Source: Actinosynnema sp. ALI-1.44
Lineage (GTDB): Bacteria; Actinomycetota; Actinomycetes; Mycobacteriales; Pseudonocardiaceae
Length of the DNA stretch: 64,000 nucleotides
Assembly (NCBI RefSeq): GCF_001984155.1
Contig: NZ_MTQO01000033.1
Location: forward strand, 143,254 to 207,253
Direction: 5' to 3'
Made by a program: the position numbers and the translations under genes. Positions 44,562 through 54,200 of the stretch are shown one piece after another. Position 1 is the stretch's first letter. Each line of letters opens with the position of its first letter. A model generated the notes under the pieces. That model did not search any database. It saw only the letters and a list, made by a program, of their open reading frames with translations, and was not told the origin of the DNA.

Positions 44562-45323
44562 ATGGATATTTATTTGTACGATCAAATCGTGTCGCCGCCG
44601 ATGTATCGCGTTATCCGGACCGAGTTGGAGGGACGGATCCACTCCGGCGAGCTGGTACCCGGAGATCGGTTGCCGACCGAGCAACAGCTGCGCGAGCAGT
44701 ACGAGGTCAGCCGTGCCACCGCCCAGCGTGTGTTGAATGACCTCGCAGCCTCCGGTCTCGTCGTCCGGCGGCGTCGCCACGGCACCTTCGTCGCCGATGC
44801 CATCCCGCAGGTCGACCTGTTGGCTTTCGTCGCACCGGACCTCATCGGACGGACGTCGGCCGGGCGTCACGTAGTGCTCTCGGCTCGGATCGTCTCGGCC
44901 GGCGCTGCGATGTACTCATTGCCTGGTGTCCAGCCGAGCACAGCGGTCATCGAGCTGGTGCGGCTCAAGCTGGATCCGGAGGATCGCCCGCGCCAGGTCG
45001 AGCGGCACGTCATCCTGTTTTCCGCCGCCCCTGACGTGCTCGACCAGGAGCTCGAGCACTTCGTCAGCCTCCGCCACTTCAACGACCTCGGGGTGGAGCT
45101 TTCTTCCGTGCGGGTCTACTTGGACCCGGTCGCGCTGTCCGAGGACGACGCAGACCTGCTCGACAGTGAACCTGGGACACCCACGCTGGTGCGGCGCCGT
45201 GAAGCCCTCGCACCCGACGGCACTGCGGTCGAGGTCATGCACACCGTCATACGTCCCGGCAGTGTGCGGTTCTTCGTCGAACTCCCGCCCGGACATTCTT
45301 TGCCACGTGGGAACGAGGCGTGA
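44562..45323 (+). CDS. GntR-family transcriptional regulator (HutC subfamily)
   Basis: A 253-residue regulator with an N-terminal GntR winged helix (ELEGRIHSGELVPGDRLPTEQQLREQYEVSRATAQRVLNDL) and a C-terminal UTRA ligand-binding domain from about residue 95. The start is uncertain: ATG 44562, GTG 44589 and ATG 44601 are in frame and none has a good ribosome site. TACGAT at 44577-44582, a -10-like box seven bases before GTG 44589, would fit leaderless translation from that GTG. A tiny reading frame with a Rossmann-like start overlaps the stop (GTGA). The ligand is unknown. Confidence 0.85.
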   Translation: MDIYLYDQIVSPPMYRVIRTELEGRIHSGELVPGDRLPTEQQLREQYEVSRATAQRVLNDLAASGLVVRRRRHGTFVADAIPQVDLLAFVAPDLIGRTSAGRHVVLSARIVSAGAAMYSLPGVQPSTAVIELVRLKLDPEDRPRQVERHVILFSAAPDVLDQELEHFVSLRHFNDLGVELSSVRVYLDPVALSEDDADLLDSEPGTPTLVRRREALAPDGTAVEVMHTVIRPGSVRFFVELPPGHSLPRGNEA

Positions 45324-45469
45324 AGGTCGTCATCGTAGGTGCGGGTCTCCCCGGTGCCCGGTCGGCGGGTCTGCTGGTGGTGCAGGATCTGATGGATGTC
45401 GGCGACGTGCGGCCACAGGTGGGGCTTGAACCCGTTGACGATGTCCAAGATCGACTGTTGCGGGTCTGA
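45320..45469 (+). pseudogene. Truncated flavoprotein/NAD-binding gene start
   Basis: A 49-codon frame starts with GTG overlapping the GntR stop (GTGA) and reads KVVIVGAGLPGARSAGLL, the GxGxxG beginning of an FAD/NAD-binding oxidoreductase, then turns into unrelated sequence and stops. The coupling to the regulator suggests that an oxidoreductase once followed and was lost by deletion or insertion. It could also be a chance frame. Confidence 0.4.
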
Positions 45470-45777
45470 TCCTGGAAGTCTGTGCTCGACGGCGTTCTGG
45501 AGGTTCCATGGTGTGCCGTTTTTGTTCCTGTCCAGTCGGTTGCGTGCGCTGACTGAGGCGTCGCCGGGATGCTGTGCCCAGGCGGCCGGGGCGTCCAGCG
45601 CGGTAACGGTGGTTTCCCGCGACTGCTGATGCGGGCGGGTTTGTGGCGTTGTCGAACATTCGGTCGGTCACTAACGGGTGATGCTCGATGTGGTGAATTT
45701 CCCCTCTGAGCCGGTGAAGGGACTGTCCACGGGTACGTCACTGGCGTTCAAGTCCAGATCGCCCCGGAGGAGGTTCC
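45470..45777 (+). other. Intergenic, no gene supported
   Basis: About 310 bases with no convincing frame on either strand. The minus-strand frame at 45247-45741 is Thr/Arg/Pro rich and looks like a shadow. The final bases hold the GGAGGAGG ribosome site of the secreted protein that follows. Confidence 0.4.
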
Positions 45778-46284
45778 ATGAAAACGAAGACGCTGATATT
45801 CACGGCTGCCCTCACGGCTGCGCTGGCCGCGGTCCCCACCTACGCCTACGCGGTGTGCGCCCCGTCGACAGAGAGTCTGGCCCCGGTCCGGACCGCGGTC
45901 AGCACCGAAATGACCAGGCTCGCGCCCTACACCGCCAGTGCGGACAGTCGAGACCTGGACTGGGTCAAGGACCACATGGTCCAGATGGTGCCGGAGTGGC
46001 TGCCGACCATCCAACGCGTCGCAGCGCAGAACCAGCCGGAACTGGCCGAGCTCGCAGACACCTGTTACCAGGGCAGCAGCGCGGACATGCCGAACTTCAT
46101 CGGCTGCGTCAAAAAGGGCATGCTGACCGTCGTGCTGCCGCGCGCGATCATGGACCTCCCCGCCGCCTGCAGCGAGATCTCCACGGCGATGGCGGACGCG
46201 GACATCGGGAACAAGGCGCGTTCCTGGGCCAACCGCTGGGCCAACGAGTACATCCAGTACCGCGAAACCCGACCCGCTCAGTGA
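45778..46284 (+). CDS. Small secreted protein, four cysteines
   Basis: A 168-residue exported protein. A clear signal peptide (KTKTLIFTAALTAALAAVPTYAYA) is probably cut near residue 25. The mature part is helical, with four cysteines (AVCAPS, DTCYQG, IGCVKK, AACSEI) that could form two disulfides. GGAGGAGG lies four bases before the ATG. I recognise no domain. It sits alone between gene remnants, with none of the larger neighbours overlapping it, so nothing in its context suggests a role. Confidence 0.75.
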   Translation: MKTKTLIFTAALTAALAAVPTYAYAVCAPSTESLAPVRTAVSTEMTRLAPYTASADSRDLDWVKDHMVQMVPEWLPTIQRVAAQNQPELAELADTCYQGSSADMPNFIGCVKKGMLTVVLPRAIMDLPAACSEISTAMADADIGNKARSWANRWANEYIQYRETRPAQ

Positions 46285-46756
46285 TATAGCCGTGAGCAGA
46301 ACTCCGCGACCATGCATCTTTCCCCTGGGCGGCTTGCTGGCCGGTAGGAGGTGTACGCCGCGAGGTTCTCGGCGACCGCGGACACGTCGTGCCTGCTCGC
46401 GCACCCTGACACAGCGCCGAAATCTTCGGCGGCTGGTTCTCCGGCGGTGTGACGCCGGGCGTGCAGCCGGAACCTCCCTGTGCCCACGCGGCGTGCAGGT
46501 AGCGGTGGTTTTTCCTGACGAGTGTGGTGCCTCCGACCGCGGTCACGGTGGGGAGCGTTTGTGGCCATACGGTGGCGCTTGCGGTGAAGCCGCCAGTGAA
46601 TACGGCCGCCGCGTTGCCGTTTCCGTTGAAGCCAAGGTCTCCGGCCGCCGCGGTGATCGTCACCCCGCGATCGTCCAACGCATCGGCGATCTGGCCGCGT
46701 AGCGTGTTTTCACTGCCTGGCAGGGTGTAGGAGATGCTGATGGCGTCCACTCACCG
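46285..46756 (-). pseudogene. Sedolisin (S53) peptidase fragment
   Basis: On the minus strand the frame from about 46750 reads AISISYTLPGS, GVTITAAAGDLGFNG, TLPTVTAVGGTTLVRK and AWAQGGSGC. These match the core of S53/sedolisin-type peptidases, including the oxyanion Asp in AAGDLG and the VTAVGGT turn. The catalytic SGTS segment and the N-terminal prodomain are missing, and the frame becomes Arg-rich nonsense towards 46285, so this is a truncated, decayed gene. Confidence 0.55.
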
Positions 46757-46948
46757 TCCGCCAGCCCAGCGCGCTCGGCCAGCAGGACGGTGGGTGTCGT
46801 TGATGGAAGACCCCAGCACGCCGACGCTCAACGTCACCGAGTTCTACACCTCGCTGTTCTGGTCGGCGGGCAACGTCGTCTCCACCGGTGACTCGAGCCA
46901 GTTCATCAGGGCAATGGCGGCGGGCATCGAAGCGGAGTTCGGCTCGTG

Positions 46949-46985
46949 CCCGGGAGAGTCGCCCGATACCGGCGACTCTCCCGGG
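46949..46985 (-). terminator. Perfect 15-bp hairpin downstream of P450 operon
   Basis: CCCGGGAGAGTCGCC (46949-46963) and GGCGACTCTCCCGGG (46971-46985) pair perfectly around loop CGATACC. It begins 17 bases after the P450 stop in the direction of transcription, and is the likely terminator of the MFS-ferredoxin-reductase-P450 operon. Confidence 0.85.
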
Positions 46986-47001
46986 CCAGGCCCCCTATGG
47001 G

Positions 47002-48213
47002 TCAGGCGTCCCAGGCGACCGGGAGCTGGTTGAGCGTGTAGACGTTGGTGTTGGTGGTCATGGGCACTTCGTCGACGGGGATGGCCAGGCGCAGGGTGGG
47101 GAAGCGGGTGACGAGCGCCGACAGGGCGACGCGCAGCTCGATCCGGGCCAGGTGCTGGCCGAGGCACTGGTGGACGCCGTGGACGAAGGTGAGGTGTCCG
47201 GCGGCGTTGCGGCGCAGGTCCAGGTCGTCCGCGTCGCCGAACCGCCGCGGGTCGCGGTTGGCCGTGTCCATGACGATGGTGACCGACTGCCCGGCCTGGA
47301 TCAGCTGGTTCTCGATCCGCACGTCCTCCAGCGCGGTCCGGACGGTGCCGGGGCCGATGCCGGTGTAGCGCAACAGTTCCTCCACGGCACCGGTGATCAG
47401 CGCCGGGTCGTCGCGCAGGAGGGCGAACTGGTCGGGGTGGATCAGCAGGGCGAACGTGGACATCCCGATCACGGTGGCGGTGGTGTGCATGCCCGCGCCC
47501 AGCAGAAACGTCCCGACGCCGATGAGTTCCTCTTCGTTGAGGTCGCTCGTGGTCAGGTCGCTGAGCACGTCATCGGTGGGGTTGACGCGCTTGGCCTTGA
47601 CGAGTTCGCTGATGTACGCCGACAACCCGGACCAGGCGTGGCCGAGGGCGGCAGCCGCTTCCTCCGCGCTCATGCCGTCGTTCACGAACATCCCGTTCAC
47701 CAGGCCCTGGAAGTACTCGCGGTCGGTGGCAGGGACGCCGAGCAGTTCGCAGATCATCTGCGCGGGCATGTGCAGTGCGTAGACCTGCATCAGGTCCACC
47801 GGCGGCTGCTGGGCGGCCATGATGTCCAGGCGTTCGGTGGTGAAGTGTTCCATCCGCTCGGTGAGCTGCCGCATCCGGCGGGGGGTGAACTTGCCGGCCA
47901 GCAGCTTGCGGTAGCGGGTGTGCTCCGGCGCGTCGAGTCCGAGCAGATCGCCCGGCACGGCGGGTGGCAGGGGCTCGGTCATCCCGGGCAGGGGAAGGTG
48001 GTGCAGTTCGGGGCGGTTGCTGAACCGGGGGTGTTCGAGCACGGCGCGGGCCTCGGCGTGACCGGTGGCCAGCCAGCCTTCGTGTCCGTCGGGGTAGCGC
48101 ATCCTGGTCAGCGGTCGCTCGTCGCGCAGCCGGGTGAGTTCCGGCATCAGCTTGAACGGGTGGTCGGGGGACCGCCGGTACAGCAGTTCCACCTGGGTGA
48201 ACAGTTCGGTCAT
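47002..48213 (-). CDS. Cytochrome P450
   Basis: A 403-residue bacterial class I P450. The I-helix oxygen motif is GAGMHTTA, the ExxR is EELLR, and the haem loop is FVHGVHQCLGQHLAR. The substrate-recognition regions do not reveal the target. Overall similarity looks closest to the CYP105 type, which is a tentative reading. The ATG at 48213 has AGGAGAAG upstream. It is the last gene of an operon that also encodes its own ferredoxin and ferredoxin reductase, so a complete electron-transfer chain from NAD(P)H is present. The operon also carries an efflux pump, suggesting hydroxylation linked to resistance or tailoring of a small molecule. Confidence 0.95.
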   Translation of the reverse strand: MTELFTQVELLYRRSPDHPFKLMPELTRLRDERPLTRMRYPDGHEGWLATGHAEARAVLEHPRFSNRPELHHLPLPGMTEPLPPAVPGDLLGLDAPEHTRYRKLLAGKFTPRRMRQLTERMEHFTTERLDIMAAQQPPVDLMQVYALHMPAQMICELLGVPATDREYFQGLVNGMFVNDGMSAEEAAAALGHAWSGLSAYISELVKAKRVNPTDDVLSDLTTSDLNEEELIGVGTFLLGAGMHTTATVIGMSTFALLIHPDQFALLRDDPALITGAVEELLRYTGIGPGTVRTALEDVRIENQLIQAGQSVTIVMDTANRDPRRFGDADDLDLRRNAAGHLTFVHGVHQCLGQHLARIELRVALSALVTRFPTLRLAIPVDEVPMTTNTNVYTLNQLPVAWDA

Positions 48214-48226
48214 CGTGCGACTTCTC

Positions 48227-49414
48227 CTAGTCGGTGGTGGTGATGAGGTTGGTCTCGTGCCCCAGCAGGCGGCGTGCGGTGCGGACGCCACGGGGGTTGT
48301 TCCAGCCGATCGCGGCGGTGACGACGCCTCCGTCCTCGGCCAGGGCGAGGAAACGACCCTCACGGGGATCGCCTTCCACCACCCGGGTCCGGGCGTGCGG
48401 CGTGATCACGCCGTGCACCTGGATCTTGGTGTCGTACTGGTCGGACCAGAAATAGGGGATGGGACGGTAGAGCCGGTCGGCACCGAGGATGTTGTCGGCG
48501 ACGACCAGCGCCTGCTCCGTGGCGTTGGTGCGGGTTTCCAGCCGTAGGGCGGTGTCGGTCCAGGGGGCGGGCCATCGGGCCACGTCGCCGACCGCGTACA
48601 CATCAGGCGCGGCACGCAGCGAGGCGTCGCAGCCGACTCCGTCGTCGAGGTCGAGACCGCTGCCGTCCAGCCATCGTGTGGCCGGAATGGATCCGGCCGC
48701 CAGGACGACGACGTCCGCTTCGACGATCTGGTTGCCGGGCAGGGCTATCGCGCTGATCCTGCCGTCGGTGCCGAGCAGCCGGGTCACGGTGGTGCCGGTG
48801 TGCAACCGCACGCCGTGGGCTTCGTGCATGGCCGCGACGTGTCGGCCGAGTTCGACGCCGAGCTGGCGGGCCATCGGGGTCGATTCGGGATCGACGAGCG
48901 TCACCGCTTTGCCCAGGGTGCGAGCGGCGGCGGCGATCTCGCAGCCGAGCACTCCGGCCCCGACCACGACGACCCGGTGCGCGTCCTGCAGTTCCCGTTT
49001 CAGGTTGAGCGTGTCGTCCAGGGACCTGAGGGTGTGCACACCGGCGAGGTTGGGCTGGCCGGGCAGGCGGCGGGGCACCAGGCCGGTGGCGATCACCAGT
49101 GCGCCGTAGGGCAGGACCCGGCCGTCGTCGGTCTTCACCGTGCGGGCGTGCGGGTCGAGCCGCTCGGCCCGCACGCCCAGCACCCAGTCGACCCCGAGTT
49201 CCGCCAGGCGGTCCTGGCCGCGCAGGTAGATCCGGTCGACCGGCCAGGTCCCGGTGAGCACCTCCTTGGACAGCGGCGGCCGGTCGTAGGGCAGGTGCGG
49301 TTCCTCCCCGACGATTCGGATCCGGCCGGTGTATCCCTTGCGGCGCAGCGCTTCGGCCACCGTGAGCCCGCCGACCGAAGCACCGGCGACCAGCACGTCG
49401 TCCGGGATGCTCAC
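48227..49414 (-). CDS. NAD(P)H-dependent ferredoxin reductase
   Basis: A 395-residue FAD-dependent pyridine-nucleotide disulfide-oxidoreductase-like protein of the putidaredoxin-reductase type. It has an FAD site near the start (VLVAGASVGGLTVAEALRRKGY), PYDRPPLSKE, the NAD site VVVVGAGVLGCEIAAAAR, and the second FAD motif VYAVGDVARWP. There is a C-terminal reductase domain. GTG 49414 follows GGAGG and overlaps the ferredoxin stop (GTGA). The P450 start lies 13 bases downstream. It would pass electrons from NAD(P)H to the ferredoxin and on to the P450. Confidence 0.93.
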   Translation of the reverse strand: MSIPDDVLVAGASVGGLTVAEALRRKGYTGRIRIVGEEPHLPYDRPPLSKEVLTGTWPVDRIYLRGQDRLAELGVDWVLGVRAERLDPHARTVKTDDGRVLPYGALVIATGLVPRRLPGQPNLAGVHTLRSLDDTLNLKRELQDAHRVVVVGAGVLGCEIAAAARTLGKAVTLVDPESTPMARQLGVELGRHVAAMHEAHGVRLHTGTTVTRLLGTDGRISAIALPGNQIVEADVVVLAAGSIPATRWLDGSGLDLDDGVGCDASLRAAPDVYAVGDVARWPAPWTDTALRLETRTNATEQALVVADNILGADRLYRPIPYFWSDQYDTKIQVHGVITPHARTRVVEGDPREGRFLALAEDGGVVTAAIGWNNPRGVRTARRLLGHETNLITTTD

Positions 49415-49611
49415 GCCCGGTCCTCCACCCAGATCGCGGCGGCCGGGCACAGCATCACGGCTTCCCGCACCGCGTCGTGCAGCTCGGGCGGCGGCGTCGG
49501 GTCGAGCAGCACGACGATGCCGTCCTCGTCGCGTTGCTCGAACACCTCCTCCGCGGCGATCACGCACTGGCCGCCGCCGACGCACTTGACTTGGTCCACA
49601 ATGACCTTCAT
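49411..49611 (-). CDS. Ferredoxin, [3Fe-4S] type
   Basis: A 66-residue single-cluster ferredoxin: KVIVDQVKCVGGGQCV with a C-x5-C spacing and LCPAAAIWV supplying the third ligand. The three-cysteine pattern indicates a [3Fe-4S] cluster, as in actinomycete P450 partners. The ATG at 49611 has GGAAGGAA just upstream; the longer frame to 49644 is unlikely. Its stop overlaps the reductase start. It shuttles electrons between the reductase and the P450 of this operon. Confidence 0.93.
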   Translation of the reverse strand: MKVIVDQVKCVGGGQCVIAAEEVFEQRDEDGIVVLLDPTPPPELHDAVREAVMLCPAAAIWVEDRA

Positions 49612-49640
49612 GACTTCCTTCCGATGAGTTGCCTGGGAAT

Positions 49641-51125
49641 TCACACGTTCGCGGGTTCCGACTGGGCCGCGGCGGACCTGCCCTTCATGACCAGCAGGGC
49701 AACCGCGGCCGCGACCAGCACGAGGCCCGCGGTGGCCCAGCAGGTGATGGCCATGGCGGAGGTGAACGCCCCGCGCGCGGCGTGGGTGATTCCCGGGTCG
49801 CCGAGCGCGAGGGCGTCACCGATGGACGCACGAGCCTTCTCCGGCAGGCCGGCGGGCATCTCGGCGGTGTAGCCGCCGGCGAACACGCTGCCCAGGATGG
49901 CCACCCCCAGGGCGCCGCCGGCCTGCTGCATGGTGTCGTTCACCGCGGAGCCCACTCCGGCGTGCTGCTCGGGCACGGTGCTCATCAGCGCCGCGACCGC
50001 GGCGGGCTGGGCGAGTCCGGCGCCGATGCCGAACACGGCCAGGATCGCTGCCACCAGCACGAACTCGCTGTCCGGGCTGAGGTTGGCCAGCAGGGCGAAT
50101 CCACAGGCCAGGATGGTCAGCCCGACCGCGGTCATGGTCCGGTTGCCGATCCTGCGGCCCAGGGTGGCGCCGAAGGCGTTGGTCAGGATCGTGGCCAGCG
50201 CCACGGGCACCATGGCCGTGCCTGCCTCGGTCGGGGTGTAGCCGAGCACGAACTGCAGGTACTGGGTCAGCACCAGGACCAGCCCAGCCAGCCCGATCTG
50301 GGTCAGGACCAGCGCGAAGCTGCCCCCGCTGAAATCGCGCTGCCGGTAGAGCGACAGCGGCACCATCGGTGCGGAGGTCCTGGTCTCCCAGATCGCGAAG
50401 GCCACCAGGGCGACCACCGCGACACCGAGCCTGATGAGGGTGTCGCGGTGGCCGAGGCCGGTCACCGGCAGTTCGATGATCGCCCAGACCAGCGCGGTCA
50501 GGCCGATGACCGACAGGACCGCGCCGACCGGGTCGGCCCTGCGGGCGGGTGCCTTGGATTCGGGCATCAGGGCCAGCGCCGCGATGATCGCCACGACCGC
50601 GATGGGGATGTTGACCAGGAAGACCGACCCCCAGCCGAAGCTGGTCACCAGCGTCCCGCCGAGGATCGGCCCGCCGACCATGCCGAGCATCAGCACCGCC
50701 GACCACGCCGAGGTGGCCATCCGGCGCTCCTCGTCGTCGAACACCGTGATCAGGATCGACAGCGTGCTGGGCAGCACCAGCGCGCTGCCCACGCCCATCA
50801 ACGCCCGGCCCGCGATCAGCTGCCCCGGGCTGGTGGCGTAGGCCGCCACCAGCGAGGCCAGCCCGAACACCACCAGCCCGATGACCATCACCCGCCGTCT
50901 GCCGTACCGGTCGGACAGGCTGCCCGCGGTCAGCAGCAGACCAGCGCACGCCAGGATGTAGGCATCGGTGACCCACTGGATGTCCTGGGAGTCAGCGCCC
51001 AGATCACGCACCAGCGCGGGGATCGCCACCATCAACACGTGGTTGTCCACGGTCAGCACCAACGTGCTGAGACACAACACGCCCAGGATCAACCAACGTC
51101 GCGGGTTCCGTTTCACGTCCGACAT
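49641..51125 (-). CDS. MFS drug-efflux transporter, DHA2 (14-TM) family
   Basis: A 494-residue, roughly 14-helix proton-driven exporter of the EmrB/QacA type: WLILGVLCLSTLVLTVDNHVLMVAIPALVRDLGA in helix 1, GSLSDRYGRRRVMVIG in loop 2-3, and the antiporter motif region GVGSALVLPSTLSIL. The ATG at 51125 is preferred over GTG 51143, though neither has a good ribosome site. It is followed at 29 bases by the ferredoxin gene and heads the P450 operon. It probably exports the P450 substrate or product. Upstream, CGCGCTG occurs twice (51167 and 51187) beside TTATAA, a possible regulatory site. Confidence 0.92.
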   Translation of the reverse strand: MSDVKRNPRRWLILGVLCLSTLVLTVDNHVLMVAIPALVRDLGADSQDIQWVTDAYILACAGLLLTAGSLSDRYGRRRVMVIGLVVFGLASLVAAYATSPGQLIAGRALMGVGSALVLPSTLSILITVFDDEERRMATSAWSAVLMLGMVGGPILGGTLVTSFGWGSVFLVNIPIAVVAIIAALALMPESKAPARRADPVGAVLSVIGLTALVWAIIELPVTGLGHRDTLIRLGVAVVALVAFAIWETRTSAPMVPLSLYRQRDFSGGSFALVLTQIGLAGLVLVLTQYLQFVLGYTPTEAGTAMVPVALATILTNAFGATLGRRIGNRTMTAVGLTILACGFALLANLSPDSEFVLVAAILAVFGIGAGLAQPAAVAALMSTVPEQHAGVGSAVNDTMQQAGGALGVAILGSVFAGGYTAEMPAGLPEKARASIGDALALGDPGITHAARGAFTSAMAITCWATAGLVLVAAAVALLVMKGRSAAAQSEPANV

Positions 51126-51160
51126 GCCCGCAACGGTGCCCACCGCGAATTACAGCCGCC

Positions 51161-51193
51161 TTATAACGCGCTGCCAGGTCGTCCAGCGCGCTG
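51161..51193 (-). promoter_or_regulatory. Possible operator/promoter of the P450 operon
   Basis: Directly upstream of the MFS gene are two CGCGCTG copies with a 20-base period (51167-51173 and 51187-51193), the second within the palindrome CAGCGCGCTG, next to TTATAA at 51161-51166 that could act as a -10 box on the minus strand. Regulator binding here is a guess; the adjacent AfsR-type gene is one candidate. Confidence 0.3.
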
Positions 51194-51293
51194 TAAGTGA
51201 CCAGGACTCAGGCCTTGACGGGATGCCGCCCTGCCCCGGTGTGCTCACCGACCGGTTCGACGACGACGGTTCCCCACGGCCTGCGAAATGGCC

Positions 51294-54200
51294 TTATGAG
51301 CACAGCTTCGTCAGGCGGTCGATGGCCTCGTGGGCAGACATGTCGGCGCCTTGTCGGTAGGCCGTGTCGTAGCCGGTACGGCCAAGCTGTCGCGTGAGAA
51401 CCTCCGCGAGGGAGCGCAGTTCGGTGTCGCCGTGGTCGAACTTGCCGCGGATGGCCTGGCTCAGGCCGAGCGCGATGGCCGCGCCTGCCGGATCACCCTC
51501 CAGGAACAGCAACCGGGCCAGGAGCTGAGCGGCCGAAGGGGTGTCCATCTGCGCCTGCGCCGCCCGCACTGCACGGGGCAGCAACTCGCGCGCGGACGCG
51601 GCGTCCCCGGCGGCGAGGAGGTTCGCCATCCTGGCAGGCACCAGGATGTCCTCGATCGTCTCCGCCGGAAGCACCTGGCGGGCGAGCGTCGCCACCCGGT
51701 CGAGAACCTGGTTGGCCCGTTCGATCTCGCCGGAGCGGCGACACAGCTCGGTCAGACTGCTCAGCACCGAGATCTCCAACATGGGCTCGCCGCGCTTCCA
51801 TGCCGCCAGTTCGGCGGCTTCGATGTCGTGCCGGGCGCCGGAAAGGTCGCCGACGCGCATGCGTTCGGTGGCGAGCGCGAGCCGGGTCGAGACCTCGTCC
51901 TGCGAGCTGAGGTCGGTGGCGATCGCCAAGCTGTGCTCGTAGGCGGCGATCGCCTTGTCGTGTTCGCCACCGACAGCGTGCAGCTGCGCCAGGCCGTACA
52001 GCGCTTTCGCCGTCCACCACTGATCGCCCACCTCTTGGAACGCGTGCAGCGCCGCCGCCATCGCGGTCGCGGAGCTTTCCAGGTCGCCCCGTTCGCGATG
52101 ACGTAAGGCTTCGATCATGTAGGTGCAGGCGACCGCCCAACGATCCGAGCCGCCGCGCACCCGGGCGATCTCCCGGTCGGCCAGCTCGTCCAGCCCGAGT
52201 ACCGCCGCCATCGGAAGCGTTATCATCAGCAGCATCGGATAACGCCGCAGTGCGCCGGTGTGCGCGCAGTCGTCGATGAGCCCGCGCAGCCGTTCGGGGT
52301 CCCTGACCAGCCCGCCCTCCTCGGCGACCACGTGAATGGTGGTGAAGGCGGCCCGAGCGGCCGCGGGCAGCGCGTCGCCGAACCCGGCGACCTTGGCGAC
52401 GTAGGCATCGGCCCGGGCGTCGTAGCGGAGCACGACCCAGTACCAGTACAGCGGGCCGAGGAGGCGGGCCGCCACGGTGGCGTCGCCGGTGTCGACGGCC
52501 GTTTGCAAGGCGAACATCAGGTTGTCGTATTCGGCCTGGAACAGCCGCAGCGCCTCCACCTGCTTGGCCGACCGCAGCAGCGGCTCGTGTTCCTCGGCCA
52601 GGTCGGCGAAGTGCCGCGCGAGCCTGTGCAGGACGACTTCGGCTTCCCCCGCGAGGCGGAGCTTGTCCGCCGAATGGGCCCGGATGGTCTCCAGCATCCG
52701 GTAGCCGTCGCCGACCCGCTCCACAATGGACTTGTCGACCAGGGAGTCCAGCAGGTAGACGACCTCGCCAGGGGCGAGCGCCTCATCCGGGCAGACCGCC
52801 TCGATCGCGGCGATCCCGGTCCTCGCCGGGAAGATCGACATTCGGCGGGCCAGCGTCCGCTCCTGATCGGTGAGCAGGCCCCAGCTCCATTCGATGACCG
52901 CGTGGAGCGTTCGCTGTCGCGGCTGGGCGGCCCGATTGCCGGTGCTCAGCAACCGGAAGCGGTCATCCAGTCGCCGGGCGATCTCGTCGGCGCTCATGCT
53001 CCGTAGCCGCGCCGCGGCCAGCTCCAGGGCCAGCGGCAGCCCATCCAGGCGGCGCACGACGTCCACGACTGTGGCCGTGGTCGGCGCGTCCAGCGTGAAG
53101 CCGGGCTGTACGGCCGCCGCGCGGTCAAGGAACAGCCGCACCGCGGCCGACTCGCCGGCCCGCGCGGAATCCCCGTGCGCCGGCGGCAGTTCGAGCGGGC
53201 CCAGCCTGCACAGCGCCTCGCCCATGACGTCCAGCGGTTCCCGGCTGGTGGCCAGGATGGTCAGGTCCGGCTGGCGCTCCAGCAACCGCCCGGCGAACTC
53301 CGCGACAGGTCCGGAGATCTGTTCGCAGTTGTCGAGCACCAGCACGCCCGCGCCGCCGGCGACCAGATCGACCACCCGCTCCAGCGGCGTACCGGACGGC
53401 CGGGCATCGGCGACGCTGAGCGTGCCCAGCACCGCCTCGGGCAGCCCGTCCGCCGTGGTCACCCCGGCCAGGGGGACGAACCAGACACGCCCACGCCGAT
53501 GGGCTCGATGCCGGCTCACCGCCTCCACGACCAGCCGGGTCTTGCCCACACCGCCGGGGCCGACAACGGTGACCAGGCGAGAGGTCGCCAGCAACCCGGC
53601 CAGTAGCCCCAGCTCCTGCGCCCGGCCGACGAAGCTGGTCAACCGGGCAGGCAGGTGTCCCGGCACCGCGTCCGGTCGAGCCTGTCCCGCCTCGGGGGTT
53701 TCCCGCTCGCCCCGCACCACGGCCAGGTACGTTTCGCGCAGTTGCGCGGACGGGTCGACGCCCAGTTCCTCGGCGAGCGTGCTGCGGACCTGTTCGAAGG
53801 CGGCCAGCGCGTCGGACTGGCGGCCTGCCGCGTGCAGGGCTCGCATCCGCAGGCCTGCCAGCCGTTCGCGCAACGGGTGATCGGCGGCCGCCGCGGTCAG
53901 ATCGGCCAGGATCTCGTCGTGGCGGCCCAGTCGCAGCTCCGCCTCGAACCGGTCTTCCATGGCCGCGACGCGTAGCTCGGCCAGCCGCACGGCGGCCCTG
54001 CGGGCGAAGGGGGTCTGGCGCACGTCGGCCAGCGCGTCTCCCCGCCACATTGCCAGCGCCTCGTCCAGCAGCGAACCGGCTCGCCGAGCGGCGCCCGCGG
54101 CCAGTTCGCGACCGCCCCGCTTCGCCTTCTCCTCGAACCGGTAGGCGTCGACGTTCTCGACGGGTACGTGCAGGCGGTACCCGCCGGCCGCCCGCTCCAC

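Noticed and set aside
45247..45741. 164-codon minus-strand frame
   Set aside because: Composition is Thr/Ser/Arg/Pro rich, it overlaps the GntR end and the truncated oxidoreductase frame, and no domain is visible.
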